A stretch of DNA of 64,000 nt from Niallia sp. XMNu-256 (GCF_036670015.1 NZ_CP137636.1:288501-352500), one strand, 5' to 3'. Shown: positions 17,563 through 27,093, counted from the stretch's first letter. Numbers and translations are program-made. Notes: generated by a model from the letters alone, not told the origin.

Positions 17563-17913
17563 TTGATTGTCAAGCGTGGAGACGTTTATTTTGCGGACCT
17601 ATCCCCAGTAGTTGGTTCTGAACAAGGCGGGGTGCGCCCTGTACTCGTCATTCAGAATGATATTGGGAATCGCTTTAGTCCCACAGTAATTATAGCAGCG
17701 ATCACAGCACAGATACAAAAAGCTAAGCTGCCTACTCATGTTGAAATTGATGCGAAACGTTATGGTTTTGAAAGGGATTCGGTCATTTTACTTGAACAAA
17801 TTCGAACCATAGATAAGCAACGCTTAACAGACAAAATCACCCATCTCGATGATGAAATGATGGAAAAGGTAGATGAGGCACTGCAAATCAGCCTAGGTCT
17901 TATTGAATTTTAA
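17563..17913 (+). CDS. ndoA: EndoA/MazF-type mRNA endoribonuclease toxin
   Basis: 116-residue endoribonuclease; in B. subtilis it cuts RNA at UACAU. Starts (TTG) with [32 protein letters not shown], containing the conserved catalytic Arg and the S-E-Q-G-G loop, and continues with [20 protein letters not shown]. Same length as the B. subtilis protein. In B. subtilis the rsbR stress genes follow; here a terminator and a hairpin array come next, then tex. Confidence 0.96.
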   Translation: MIVKRGDVYFADLSPVVGSEQGGVRPVLVIQNDIGNRFSPTVIIAAITAQIQKAKLPTHVEIDAKRYGFERDSVILLEQIRTIDKQRLTDKITHLDDEMMEKVDEALQISLGLIEF

Positions 17914-17922
17914 TAATCAGTG

Positions 17923-17959
17923 AAAACGTCCACTAATTAAACTAGGAGGACGTTTTTTA
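17923..17959 (+). terminator. Terminator after ndoAI-ndoA
   Basis: AAAACGTCC pairs with GGACGTTTT around a 16-base loop; T-rich tail. Confidence 0.88.
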
Positions 17960-17994
17960 TTTTTTCAATAAGCTTCCGGGTTAGAGCAGATTGA

Positions 17995-19172
17995 AAAAAG
18001 GTTGTGGAGTCTGAAGCAGGCATGAGTTCGGACAAGAGGCTGTAGGAAAAAGGTTTTTGAGTCCGAATGAGGTGCGTGTTCGGACAAGAGGCTGAGGAAA
18101 AAAGGTTTTTGAGTCCGAATGAGGCATGGATACGGACAAGAGTCTGTAGCCAAAAGGATTTGGAGTCCGAATAAGGCATGGATTCGGACAAGAGTCTGTG
18201 GGAAAAAGGCTTTTGAATCCGAATGAGGCGTGGATACGGACAAGAAGCCGAAGACGAAAGGATTTGGAGTCCGAATAAGGCATGGATACGGACAAAAAGC
18301 TGTAGGAAAAAGGTTTTGGAGTCCGAATGAGGCGTGGGTTCGGACAAGAAGCCGTAGCCAAAAGGTTTTAAAGTCAGAATGAGGCATGGATTCGGACAGT
18401 AGACCGTAGACGAAAGGTTTTGGAGTCAGAATGAGGCATGGATACGGACAAGAATCTGTTGAAAAAAGATTTGGAGTCCGAATGAGGCGTGGTTTCGGAC
18501 AGGAAGCCGAAGACGAAAGGATTTGGAGTCCGAATAAGGCATGGATACGGACAAGAAGCTGTAGGAAAAAGGTTTTTGAGTCCGAATGAGGTATGGATAC
18601 GGACAAGAGTCTGTAGCCAAAAGGATTTGGAGTCCGAATGAGGCATGGATACGGACAGGAGGCTGAGGGAAAAAGGTTTTGGCGTCCGAATGAGGCATGA
18701 GTTCGGACAAGAGGCTGTAGGAAAAAGGTTTTTGAGTCCGAATGAGGTGCGTGTTCGGACAAGAGTCTGTAGCCAAAAGGTTTTTGAGTCCGAATGAGGC
18801 GTGGGTTCGGACAGGAAGCTGTAGATAAAGAGTTTTGGAGTCCGAATGAGGCTGGGTTTCGGACAGGAGTCCGTAGATAAAGGGTTTTGGAGTCCGAATG
18901 AGGCATGGATACGGACAAGAAGCTGTAGGAAAAAGATTTTTGAGTCCGAATGAGGCATGGATACGGACAGGAGGCTGAGGGAAAAAGGCTTTTAAGTCCG
19001 GATGAGGCGTGGTTTCGGACAGGAAGCTGTAGATAAAGAGTTTTTGAGTCCGAATGAGGCGTGGTTTCGGACAAGAGTCTGTAGCCAAAAGGATTTGGAG
19101 TCCGAATAAGGCATGGATTCGGACAAGAAGCCTTAGAAAAAAGGTTTTAAAGTCCGAAACAGATACAAGTTC
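17995..19172 (+). repeat. 52-bp tandem hairpin array 2 (about 22 units)
   Basis: About 22 full units of 52 bp plus a decayed last one. Unit consensus: GAGTCCGAATGAGGCATGGA, then TACGGACAAGAAGCTGTAG, then GAAAAAGGTTTTG. GTCCGAAT and ATTCGGAC (variants ATACGGAC, TTTCGGAC) form an 8-bp stem with a ~9-base loop in nearly every unit. 52 is not a multiple of three, so long stop-free frames on the minus strand rotate through all three frames; I regard these as artefacts, not genes. Same family as the array at 4732. Confidence 0.93.
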
Positions 19173-19276
19173 TGAAATTGGGGAAACAATCTATTTCTTT
19201 TCTTAACAAGCAATTAGGCATAACGGAAATGAATTTGTTAAAATAAACAATAAACATACCATTGGAGGCTGTTTCA

Positions 19277-21454
19277 TTGGAAAAAACAATCGATAAGCAA
19301 GATGCCATGTTTCAATTGATCGCATCGGAACAATCAATCAACATAAAACAAGTGAAAAATGTGATTTCGATGCTTGAGGAAGGCAACACAGTTCCTTTTA
19401 TTGCCCGTTATCGTAAAGAACAAACAGGCTCATTAGATGAAGTGCAGATTCGTGACATCATGGAAAGAGCTCAATACATAAAAAACCTCGAACAGCGGAA
19501 GGAAGAAGTGATCCGTCTGATCGAAGAACAAGGAAAATTAACACCTGAATTACAACAAAGCATCACAAAGGCTGTAAAGTTACAAGAAGTTGAGGACTTG
19601 TACCGACCTTACAAGCAAAAGAGACGTACAAAAGCAACGGTGGCTAAAGAAAAAGGATTAGAACCATTTGCGAACTGGCTATTAACCTTTCCAAAACAAG
19701 GTTCATTAGATGATGAAGCTAGTGAGTATTTGTCTGAAGAAAAAGGAGTAACGAGTATAGAGGATGTTATTGCAGGTGCTAAGGATATCATCGCAGAAAT
19801 GGTTTCTGATGAAGCAGAAGGACGTAAATGGATTCGACGAGAAACACACGCAAAAGGGGTCATAGAGTCATCCGTAAAAGACGCTGAAAAAGATGAGAAA
19901 AAAGTCTATGAAATGTATTATGAATATGAAGAGCCTGTAAGCAAAATCGTTCCACATCGAATTCTTGCTTTGAATCGAGGAGAAAAAGAAGAGATCCTTC
20001 GTGTTAATATTAAAGCAAATGTAGAATTCATTCTTCAATATTTAGATAAAAAATGGATAAGAGATCAAAACTCGTATGCTGCACCTATTGTAAAAGAAGC
20101 GATTGAAGATGGCTATAAACGTCTTATTCAGCCATCTATTGAAAGGGATATACGGCATGAACTGACTGAAAAGGGTGAGGAGCAGGCGATTCATATCTTT
20201 TCAGAGAACTTAAGAAATCTACTGCTTCAACCTCCGTTAAAAGGGAAGGTTGTATTAGGTGTAGACCCTGCTTATCGGACAGGCTGTAAGTTAGCAGCGA
20301 TTGATGAAACGGGAAAAGTATTAGACATTGGTGTTATTTATCCACATCCACCTGTATCAAAAAGGGACGATGCAATGAAACAGTTTATCAATATGCTCAA
20401 TCAATACAAGGTTGAAATGGTGGCCATTGGAAATGGTACTGCATCGAGGGAAACTGAACAATTTGTAGCGGATATTCTAAAGGAATTATCAAAAGAAATT
20501 TATTACTTAATTGTAAATGAGGCGGGCGCTAGTGTTTACTCAGCTTCTGAAATTGCAAGAGAAGAGTTTCCTGATTATCAAGTTGAGGAAAGAAGTGCCG
20601 TATCCATCGCTCGTCGTCTTCAAGATCCACTTGCTGAGCTTGTTAAGATTGACCCAAAATCAGTAGGGGTAGGTCAATATCAGCATGATGTTTCGCAAAA
20701 ACGATTATCGGAATCTCTAACATTTGTTGTTGAAACAGCCGTGAACCAAGTAGGAGTGAATGTAAATACAGCATCACCATCCCTTTTACAATATGTATCT
20801 GGTCTTTCAAAAACGGTGGCTAATAACATTGTTAAGAAAAGAGAAGAGGAAGGCAAATTTACATCAAGAACTCAACTGAAGAAGATCCCGCGTCTTGGGG
20901 CTAAAACTTATGAACAAGCCGTCGGATTTCTAAGAGTTATAGATGGAAAGGATCCATTAGACCGTACTGCTATTCACCCGGAAAACTATGATGAAGTAAA
21001 AACATTATTAAAGTCACTTGGATTTTCGGCTTCTGATCTAGGTACGGATGCGTTAAAAGAGGCTTTGGCTAAAATCGATATTAATGAGACCGCCGAGCAA
21101 TTAAATATAGGCGAAATCACGTTAAAAGATATAATTGATGCATTAACAAGACCTGAACGGGATCCTCGTGATGACTTACCTGCACCATTATTGAAAAAGG
21201 ATGTCCTTCAATTAGAAGATTTGAAAGCAGGAATGGAATTACAGGGAACGGTCCGCAATGTGGTAGACTTTGGAGCTTTTGTTGATGTAGGCGTCAAACA
21301 AGATGGGCTTGTTCATATTTCAAAATTAAGCAACAGATTTGTCAAACATCCATTAGACATTGTCTCAGTTGGGGATATTGTAACTGTTTGGGTGGATTCT
21401 ATTGACACGAATAAGGGCAGAGTGGCATTAACAATGCTTCCCCCTAATCAATAA
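19277..21454 (+). CDS. tex: Tex family RNA-binding transcription accessory protein
   Basis: 725 residues. Helical N-terminal Tex domain with ISMLEEGNTVPFIARYRKEQTGSLDE, a YqgF/RuvC-like fold (VVLGVDPAYRTGCKLAAID), helix-hairpin-helix segments (LSKTVANNIVKKREEEG, IPRLGAKTYEQAVGF) and a C-terminal S1 RNA-binding domain (GMELQGTVRNVVDFGAFVDV). It acts on nucleic acids and transcription; B. subtilis YdcI is the equivalent. The TTG at 19277 is 8 bases after GGAGG; the in-frame TTG at 19262 overlaps that site and is rejected. Confidence 0.93.
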   Translation: MEKTIDKQDAMFQLIASEQSINIKQVKNVISMLEEGNTVPFIARYRKEQTGSLDEVQIRDIMERAQYIKNLEQRKEEVIRLIEEQGKLTPELQQSITKAVKLQEVEDLYRPYKQKRRTKATVAKEKGLEPFANWLLTFPKQGSLDDEASEYLSEEKGVTSIEDVIAGAKDIIAEMVSDEAEGRKWIRRETHAKGVIESSVKDAEKDEKKVYEMYYEYEEPVSKIVPHRILALNRGEKEEILRVNIKANVEFILQYLDKKWIRDQNSYAAPIVKEAIEDGYKRLIQPSIERDIRHELTEKGEEQAIHIFSENLRNLLLQPPLKGKVVLGVDPAYRTGCKLAAIDETGKVLDIGVIYPHPPVSKRDDAMKQFINMLNQYKVEMVAIGNGTASRETEQFVADILKELSKEIYYLIVNEAGASVYSASEIAREEFPDYQVEERSAVSIARRLQDPLAELVKIDPKSVGVGQYQHDVSQKRLSESLTFVVETAVNQVGVNVNTASPSLLQYVSGLSKTVANNIVKKREEEGKFTSRTQLKKIPRLGAKTYEQAVGFLRVIDGKDPLDRTAIHPENYDEVKTLLKSLGFSASDLGTDALKEALAKIDINETAEQLNIGEITLKDIIDALTRPERDPRDDLPAPLLKKDVLQLEDLKAGMELQGTVRNVVDFGAFVDVGVKQDGLVHISKLSNRFVKHPLDIVSVGDIVTVWVDSIDTNKGRVALTMLPPNQ

Positions 21455-21466
21455 ATCATTGCTGGG

Positions 21467-21510
21467 TCATTGTCCTATTGTGTGTTGAATAGGACAATGA
21501 TCTGTTTATT
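21467..21510. terminator. Hairpin between tex and cmpA (convergent)
   Basis: TCATTGTCCTATT pairs with AATAGGACAATGA (13 bp, 8-base loop), followed by a T-rich stretch. It probably terminates tex and overlaps the end of cmpA. Confidence 0.75.
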
Positions 21511-21622
21511 TATTCATGTTGGTTTTCTGATAGAAAAACCAACATTGATTTAACAATTTAACCTGATAGTAATTTTTTTCGTAGAATGCTTTTTGGATTT
21601 GGTTTTTTAACCAAGTAGGCAT
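21506..21622 (-). CDS. cmpA: Cortex morphogenetic protein CmpA
   Basis: A 38-residue protein found by translating the minus strand by hand. It reads MPTWLKNQIQKAFYEKNYYQ and then VKLLNQCWFFYQKTN, nearly the sequence of B. subtilis CmpA, which controls spore cortex assembly by adapting SpoIVA for ClpXP degradation. A perfect AAGGAGG site stands 7 bases before the ATG. The position between tex and the SprT-like gene is as in B. subtilis. This gene shows that the organism sporulates. Confidence 0.93.
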   Translation of the reverse strand: MPTWLKNQIQKAFYEKNYYQVKLLNQCWFFYQKTNMNK

Positions 21623-21725
21623 CGTTTTACCTCCTTGATGAAACATCTAAGTAAGTATCTTTATTCTATGCATTAAGGGGTTGTCAAGTTACCAGTAAAA
21701 TGTAAATAAAGGAGCATAGGGTGAA

Positions 21726-22202
21726 GTGGATAACGAACAACTACAGAAATTAGTAGAAAAGATATCTCTTGAGGCTTTTGGTAAACCTTTTCAGCATAAA
21801 GCCGTATTTAATCCAAGATTAAGAACAACAGGCGGCCGATACTTATTACAATCACATAATATTGAAATGAATAAAAAGTATTTGGATGAGTTAGGAATGG
21901 AAGAACTGGTCGGTATTATTAAACATGAACTATGCCATTATCACCTTCACCTTGAAGGAAAGGGATATCAACATCGTGATAGGGACTTTAGGCAATTGTT
22001 ACAAAAAGTAGGAGCTCCAAGGTTTTGTTCTCCTCTTCCAGCGAATGTAGTAAAAAGGCAGCAAAGAAAGATCCTGACATATATTTGCAAAAGTTGCCAT
22101 CTCGTTTTCTCTAGAAAAAGAAGAATAGATACAAAGCGATATGTATGTGGACGCTGCCGCGGAAAATTAGAGCTTAAGGCTATTGATCATTCTGGTGTAT
22201 GA
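21726..22202 (+). CDS. ydcK: SprT-like zinc metalloprotease-type protein (YdcK)
   Basis: 158 residues; the SprT core carries the zinc-binding HELCHYHLH motif at about 80-88, and the C-terminal zinc ribbon has CKSCH ... CGRCRG. The starting GTG at 21726 follows AAAGGAG. Activity of this family in Bacillus has not been defined; in other domains SprT-like proteases act on DNA-protein crosslinks. Followed by the tRNA cluster. Confidence 0.9.
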   Translation: MDNEQLQKLVEKISLEAFGKPFQHKAVFNPRLRTTGGRYLLQSHNIEMNKKYLDELGMEELVGIIKHELCHYHLHLEGKGYQHRDRDFRQLLQKVGAPRFCSPLPANVVKRQQRKILTYICKSCHLVFSRKRRIDTKRYVCGRCRGKLELKAIDHSGV

Positions 22203-22252
22203 TGATATATTCCTTAACGTAAACAAGTAATGAAAAAATAGCACCTTAATGC

Positions 22253-22281
22253 TTGACTTTATAATAAAGCATAAATATAAT
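22253..22281 (+). promoter_or_regulatory. Sigma-A promoter of the tRNA cluster
   Basis: TTGACT at 22253-22258, a 17-base spacer, and a perfect TATAAT at 22276-22281, about 115 bases before the first tRNA. The leader in between has no gene. Confidence 0.85.
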
Positions 22282-22402
22282 AGAAAGAGTCGTAACATGA
22301 GAATGGCTTAGACAAGTTTTGTATGCTAGCTCAGTGAAAACTCAGCAAGAAGTTTTTGCAGCCAAAACTATAATCTACTTTTAGGAAGCCATTACTTATT
22401 AT

Positions 22403-22477
22403 TCCGCAGTAGCTCAGTGGTAGAGCAATCGGCTGTTAACCGATCGGTCGTAGGTTCGAATCCTACCTGCGGAGCCA
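22403..22477 (+). tRNA. tRNA-Asn (GTT)
   Basis: Acceptor TCCGCAG/CTGCGGA, D-loop AGCTCAGTGGTAGAGC, anticodon loop CTGTTAA with GTT, T-arm GTAGGTTCGAATCCTAC, encoded CCA. First gene of the cluster. Confidence 0.97.
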
Positions 22478-22480
22478 TTT

Positions 22481-22571
22481 GGGGAAGTACTCAAGAGGCT
22501 GAAGAGGCGCCCCTGCTAAGGGTGTAGGTCGCGCGAGCGGCGCGAGGGTTCAAATCCCTCCTTCTCCGCCA
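22481..22571 (+). tRNA. tRNA-Ser (GCT)
   Basis: A class II tRNA of 91 bases with a long variable arm (GTCGCGCGAGCGGCGC region); acceptor GGGGAAG/CTTCTCC with one G-T pair; anticodon GCT in CTGCTAA; encoded CCA. Confidence 0.95.
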
Positions 22572-22582
22572 TTATTCATAAT

Positions 22583-22654
22583 GGCCCGTTGGTCAAGCGG
22601 TTAAGACACCGCCCTTTCACGGCGGTAACACGGGTTCGAATCCCGTACGGGTCA
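22583..22654 (+). tRNA. tRNA-Glu (TTC)
   Basis: Acceptor GGCCCGT/ACGGGTC, anticodon TTC in CTTTCAC, T-arm CGGGTTCGAATCCCG. No encoded CCA (TCA follows). Confidence 0.95.
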
Positions 22655-22660
22655 TCATAA

Positions 22661-22780
22661 AAGCGGAAGCGCCTTGCACACCCCCGACAAGCACAAGACG
22701 AGCCGGCATTGAAGATTGCTCTTTAATCTTCTTGACGGATTGGCTTGTGACCTCGAGGGGGTAGGCGCTGCAGCTAGACG
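22661..22780 (+). repeat. Structured intergenic element inside the tRNA cluster
   Basis: About 120 bp between tRNA-Glu and tRNA-Asp that folds on itself: AGCGCC with GGCGCT at the ends, ACCCCCGA with TCGAGGGGG inside, ACAAGC with GCTTGT, and a central GAAGATT/AATCTTC hairpin. I recall similar AAGCGGAAGCGCC...GGCGCTGGAGC elements as multicopy intergenic sequences in Bacillaceae; this copy seems to have entered the tRNA transcription unit. Confidence 0.75.
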
Positions 22781-22797
22781 ATAATTTTTTATAGAAT

Positions 22798-22874
22798 GGT
22801 CCGGTAGTTCAGTTGGTTAGAATGCCTGCCTGTCACGCAGGAGGTCGCGGGTTCGAGTCCCGTCCGGACCGCCA
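22798..22874 (+). tRNA. tRNA-Asp (GTC)
   Basis: Acceptor GGTCCGG/CCGGACC, D-arm GTTCAGTTGGTTAGAAT, anticodon GTC in CTGTCAC, encoded CCA. Confidence 0.97.
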
Positions 22875-22888
22875 TTATTATTGAATAA

Positions 22889-22963
22889 TGGGCTATAGCC
22901 AAGTGGTAAGGCAACGGACTTTGACTCCGTCATTCGTAGGTTCGAATCCTGCTAGCCCAGCCA
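22889..22963 (+). tRNA. tRNA-Gln (TTG)
   Basis: Acceptor TGGGCTA/TAGCCCA, D-arm GCCAAGTGGTAAGGC, anticodon TTG in TTTTGAC-type loop, encoded CCA. Confidence 0.95.
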
Positions 22964-23072
22964 TTTTTTTCTTTATAAGGATTAAATTCTAGAGTATTCC
23001 TTATCTCTCTCCATAATTTACCATTGTAATTAAAATAATATCTATGGTAACATATATTATGTCATTGATTAT

Positions 23073-23155
<83 letters not shown>

Positions 23156-23203
23156 TCAATTAACTACTGATTTTATGACTTAGGAATTTATTTATATCCT
23201 TAT

Positions 23204-23277
23204 GCGGGTGTAGTTTAGTGGTAAAACCACAGCCTTCCAAGCTGTTGATGAGGGTTCGATTCCCTTCACCCGCTCCA
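23204..23277 (+). tRNA. tRNA-Gly (TCC)
   Basis: Acceptor GCGGGTG/CACCCGC, D-arm GTTTAGTGGTAAAAC, anticodon loop CTTCCAA with TCC, encoded CCA. Confidence 0.95.
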
Positions 23278-23292
23278 TTAGAATAATATTAT

Positions 23293-23366
<74 letters not shown>

Positions 23367-23370
23367 TCAC

Positions 23371-23415
23371 AAAAAGGTGGTTATACCGTTAATGGTATAA
23401 CCACCTTTTTGTTTT
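23371..23415 (+). terminator. Terminator of the tRNA cluster
   Basis: AAAAAGGTGGTTATACC pairs with GGTATAACCACCTTTTT, 17 bp, 6-base loop, T-rich tail. Confidence 0.95.
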
Positions 23416-23577
23416 GACTAGTTGAAGCTAGTATGGCTATAGACAAATATATAAATAAGGTGTAATTTAAAATTGAGGGAACCTCTTTTAATCTACACCT
23501 TATATTTGTAGATAGTGTTACAGAATGAATATTATAAGAATAATGCTGCATAAAAACAGATGAAAGAAGGGAATGAA

Positions 23578-25371
23578 ATGAAACTCTTACGCTTTTTTAA
23601 AGACCGTCTAAGAGGCCTAACGGTTGCTGTAACGCGCTTTCCTCTTACAACCATCTTTCTGATCTTTGCAGTCATGATTAATGCAATGGACATTCAGAGT
23701 GATAAAGATCTTTCAAAAATTTTGCTAACACTGATCGTTGGTGTGTTTCTAAGTGCCGTTTCTCAAGTAAGTTATGAACGTTTTTTTATAAAGACGACCA
23801 TACGCTACATCTTAATGGGAATCGTGCTTATTCTTACAGGTGGGTATTACCTAATTATTATGCCTGCACCAACCTTAGGATTGGAAATGACCATACGGAC
23901 ATCAGTGGCTTTATTTGCCCTCCTTTTCACTTTTATTTGGATTCCTGTAAATAAAAGTAACGGTAGGATTAATTTTAATAACAGCTTCATGATTACCTTT
24001 AAGTCTATTTTTAACTCATTGTTTTTCTCCGGTGTACTCTATATTGGATTTGCGATCATTATTACAGCAATTGACCAGCTTATTTTTTCGATCGATTATA
24101 AAACGTATTCGCATGCGGCCAATTTGATATTTATCCTATTTACTCCAATGTACTTCCTGTCACTCATTCCGATTTTTCCTGGAAATCAAAATCAAGATCA
24201 AGAAAAGGTTAAGCATCAAACGGACAGGATTATTAAACTGTCTAGCCCTCCGAAGTTTTTTGAAATTTTAATATCCTATATTATCATTCCATTGATCGCG
24301 GTTTTTACGGTGATATTACTGATCTATATCTTACAAAACATTGGTGGGGAATTTTGGAGAGATAATTTACTAGAACCGATGATTGTAACTTATTCGATTA
24401 CCGTCATCGTTGTCTACTTATTAGCTAGTGAAATTGAAAATAAATTTACGTTGCTTTTTAGAAAGATTTTACCTAAAATTCTTGTCCCTATTGTTTTGTT
24501 TCAAATGATTTCATCGATTCTTAGTTTAAGTGACACAGGCATTACCCATACCCGCTATTATGTAATCTTGTATGGATTGTTTGCAGCCATTGCCGGGGGA
24601 TGTTTAAGTTTTTTACCTGTTCGACAAAATGGAATTGTAGCGGCTTTGTTGATTCTATTTTCTCTGTTTTCCATTCTTCCGCCTGTTGATGCTTTTACAA
24701 TAAGCAAATCAAGTCAAATAGAGATAGTGGAAAAGGTTCTAGTTGAAAATAATATGCTGGAAAATTATACGATTCAACCAAATGGAAATATCACCAATGA
24801 GGATAAAAAAATCATTACAGGGGCCATGAACTATTTAAGTATGATGGATTATGACAAGGAAATCGAATGGCTGCCAAAGGATTTTAACTTTTATGAAGAC
24901 TTCTCTGAGACATTTGGGTTTAAAGAGTATTATGGACGGGATGAAAACAATGAATATGTATATGTCAGCCTAGAGCCGAATGTTTCTATACCAATCACCG
25001 GCTATGATGTTTTTGTTAACTCGAATATTTACTTTTACCATAATGAAAAGAATACAGATGACAATGTCGTTTCATTTGATAAAAATGGAGAGGCGTATAC
25101 TCTGATGAAAGAGGGATTAGAAGACCAAGTCATTTATAAAGTATACAACGCAGAAAAAGAAAGAATCATCGAATTTGAAACAAAAGAAATTTTTGATAAG
25201 TACTATGACTATCAAACAAGTAAGGAATTCTTGGCAATTGAAGAGGCTACCTTTATGGTGGAAAACGAATATGCTTCTATAAAAGTGATTCCGTATAGTG
25301 TAAATATTGATAAAACGAGTGATGCATCAAGTTTTATGATGGAGTTATATGTATTTGTACAAATAAAATAG
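23578..25371 (+). CDS. DUF4153 domain membrane protein
   Basis: 597 residues. About ten or more hydrophobic segments fill the first 390 residues, starting RLRGLTVAVTRFPLTTIFLIF, the family N-terminus. The last ~210 residues, after PVDAFTISKSSQIE, are soluble and acidic and end VFVQIK; they probably lie outside the membrane. Function unknown. The ATG at 23578 is used because AGAAGGG precedes it; an in-frame ATG six codons earlier overlaps that site. Monocistronic, with a strong terminator. Confidence 0.8.
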   Translation: MKLLRFFKDRLRGLTVAVTRFPLTTIFLIFAVMINAMDIQSDKDLSKILLTLIVGVFLSAVSQVSYERFFIKTTIRYILMGIVLILTGGYYLIIMPAPTLGLEMTIRTSVALFALLFTFIWIPVNKSNGRINFNNSFMITFKSIFNSLFFSGVLYIGFAIIITAIDQLIFSIDYKTYSHAANLIFILFTPMYFLSLIPIFPGNQNQDQEKVKHQTDRIIKLSSPPKFFEILISYIIIPLIAVFTVILLIYILQNIGGEFWRDNLLEPMIVTYSITVIVVYLLASEIENKFTLLFRKILPKILVPIVLFQMISSILSLSDTGITHTRYYVILYGLFAAIAGGCLSFLPVRQNGIVAALLILFSLFSILPPVDAFTISKSSQIEIVEKVLVENNMLENYTIQPNGNITNEDKKIITGAMNYLSMMDYDKEIEWLPKDFNFYEDFSETFGFKEYYGRDENNEYVYVSLEPNVSIPITGYDVFVNSNIYFYHNEKNTDDNVVSFDKNGEAYTLMKEGLEDQVIYKVYNAEKERIIEFETKEIFDKYYDYQTSKEFLAIEEATFMVENEYASIKVIPYSVNIDKTSDASSFMMELYVFVQIK

Positions 25372-25375
25372 GTCT

Positions 25376-25412
25376 AGGGGTTGGGTCAAACCCAACCCCT
25401 AATAGTTTCGTT
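25376..25412 (+). terminator. Terminator after the DUF4153 gene
   Basis: AGGGGTTGGGT/ACCCAACCCCT, 11-bp GC-rich stem with a 3-base loop, then a mildly T-rich tail. Confidence 0.8.
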
Positions 25413-25475
25413 TGTTTTTCTCTTTTATGGGTGCTAATATGAAAAGATATAGTAAGAATATAGGTGATGGGAATA

Positions 25476-25928
25476 ATGGAATTTGAATGGACATCTAATC
25501 GTGTAGACGAAACTGTCGATTTTTCCAAACATCTAGCGTCTCTTCTGCAACCAGGAGATGTGATTACATTAGAAGGCGATTTAGGTGCAGGAAAAACTGC
25601 TTTTACAAAAGGGTTGGCCCTTGGACTAGGAATAAAGCGAAATGTGAATAGCCCTACTTTTACAATTATCAAAGAATATCAGGGAGCAATGCCTCTTTAT
25701 CATATGGATGTATATCGTTTAGAAGATTCGTATGAGGACCTAGGCTTTGATGAGTATTTTGAAGGTGACGGTGTGACAGTAGTGGAATGGGCTCATCTAA
25801 TTGAGGAGCAACTTCCGAAAGAACGATTGAATATTATTATCTATCATGGGGGCGAGGATACCCGTAAATTTGTATTCAAACCGATGGGGAAAAGATATGA
25901 GGATTTATGTAAGGAGATTTTTTCATGA
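25476..25928 (+). CDS. tsaE: tRNA t6A biosynthesis ATPase TsaE
   Basis: P-loop ATPase that drives threonylcarbamoyl-AMP-dependent t6A37 modification together with TsaB and TsaD. Walker A EGDLGAGKTAFTKG at about 34-47, NSPTFTIIKEY, and the Walker B-like MDVYRLED and VEWAHLIEEQLP. 150 residues from ATG 25476, with AGGTGATGGG in front; ATG 25467 and GTG 25464 are alternatives. Overlaps tsaB by four bases. Confidence 0.95.
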   Translation: MEFEWTSNRVDETVDFSKHLASLLQPGDVITLEGDLGAGKTAFTKGLALGLGIKRNVNSPTFTIIKEYQGAMPLYHMDVYRLEDSYEDLGFDEYFEGDGVTVVEWAHLIEEQLPKERLNIIIYHGGEDTRKFVFKPMGKRYEDLCKEIFS

Positions 25929-26626
25929 ATGTGCTAGCTTTAGATACATCAAATTATTCACTCGGGATTGCCCTTGTTAATGAGGATAAAGTAATCGGTG
26001 AATATATAACAAATATGAAAAAAAACCATTCAGTACGTGTGATGCCTGGTATAGAACGACTTTTGGATGATTGTGATATGAAACCAGCTGATATAGATAA
26101 GATTGTCGTAGCAAAAGGTCCGGGTTCATATACAGGAGTAAGGATTGGTGTAACAATTGCTAAGACATTAGCTTGGACATTGAATATTCCGTTAGTCGGT
26201 GTGTCAAGTTTGGAAGTTTTGGCTGCTGGGGTGGGACGGCATTTTGATGGATATGTATCACCTTTGTTTGATGCGCGCCGAGGCCAGATTTATACAGGAC
26301 TTTATCGTTTTGAAAAGGGAAAAATTCAATCGGTTATGCCCGATCAAATTCTTCTTTCTGTTGAATGGGCCGAACAGTTGCGAGAGCTAGACAAGAAGGT
26401 TCTATTTGTTGGGGGAGATATTGACATTCATTTAGATGGCATTCGACAAGCTTTAGGCGATAAGGCTGTTGCAGCAGGGATAACAGAGCATAATCCCCGT
26501 CCAGCTGAGTTGGCTTTACTTGGGCGAGACAAACCAGCTGAAGATATTCATGCCTTTGTTCCGAATTATATACGTCTAGCAGAGGCTGAGGCTAAGTGGA
26601 TCCAATCACAAAAAGAGCGGCAATAG
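25925..26626 (+). CDS. tsaB: tRNA t6A biosynthesis protein TsaB
   Basis: 233-residue ASKHA-fold partner of TsaD. N-terminus MNVLALDTSNYSLGIAL and the GPGSYTGVRIGVTIAKTLAW block are diagnostic. It forms a heterodimer with TsaD and a ternary complex with TsaE. The ATG overlaps the tsaE stop. Confidence 0.95.
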   Translation: MNVLALDTSNYSLGIALVNEDKVIGEYITNMKKNHSVRVMPGIERLLDDCDMKPADIDKIVVAKGPGSYTGVRIGVTIAKTLAWTLNIPLVGVSSLEVLAAGVGRHFDGYVSPLFDARRGQIYTGLYRFEKGKIQSVMPDQILLSVEWAEQLRELDKKVLFVGGDIDIHLDGIRQALGDKAVAAGITEHNPRPAELALLGRDKPAEDIHAFVPNYIRLAEAEAKWIQSQKERQ

Positions 26627-26643
26627 GAATGGAAGAGGTCAGA

Positions 26644-27093
26644 ATGGAATTAACAGTTACATATAGAAGGATGGAGATTGAAGATCTCGATCAAATTATG
26701 GTAATTGAACATGAATCATTTACAGTGCCTTGGAGTAAAGAGGCTTTTTTCAATGAACTGACGAAAAATAAGCATGCACTATATACAGTGGCAGTCGTTG
26801 AAGAACGAGTAATAGGTTATTGTGGGGTGTGGCTTGTCCTAGATGAAGCACATATAACAAATATTGCAATTCTTCCTGAGTATCGTGGAATGAAAATTGG
26901 TGAATCGTTAATGCGGAATGTGATTGAAACAGCGATAGAATATGGGGCTAAAATGATGACACTAGAGGTACGCGTTTCAAATCATATAGGTCAATCACTT
27001 TATCGGAAGTTTGGTTTTCAAGCCGGTGGTTTACGGAAAGGCTATTATTCAGATAATCATGAAGATGCATTAGTAATGTGGGTGAACTTTTAA
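26644..27093 (+). CDS. rimI: Ribosomal protein S18-alanine N-acetyltransferase RimI-like
   Basis: GNAT acetyltransferase of 149 residues. Acetyl-CoA binding loop in [34 protein letters not shown] as the motif B/C region, and [19 protein letters not shown] at the end. Start at ATG 26644 after GGAAGAGGT. The stop TAA shares its last base with the tsaD ATG. The in vivo substrate is assumed by homology. Confidence 0.92.
   Translation: MELTVTYRRMEIEDLDQIMVIEHESFTVPWSKEAFFNELTKNKHALYTVAVVEERVIGYCGVWLVLDEAHITNIAILPEYRGMKIGESLMRNVIETAIEYGAKMMTLEVRVSNHIGQSLYRKFGFQAGGLRKGYYSDNHEDALVMWVNF

Noticed and set aside
17937-19088. Long overlapping minus-strand frames with repeated MPHSDSK-type residues
   Set aside because: They are produced by the 52-bp array, whose period rotates all three frames; no ribosome sites and no relation to known proteins.
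17995-19172. CRISPR array
   Set aside because: Units are contiguous 52-bp tandem repeats; there are no unique spacers and no cas genes.
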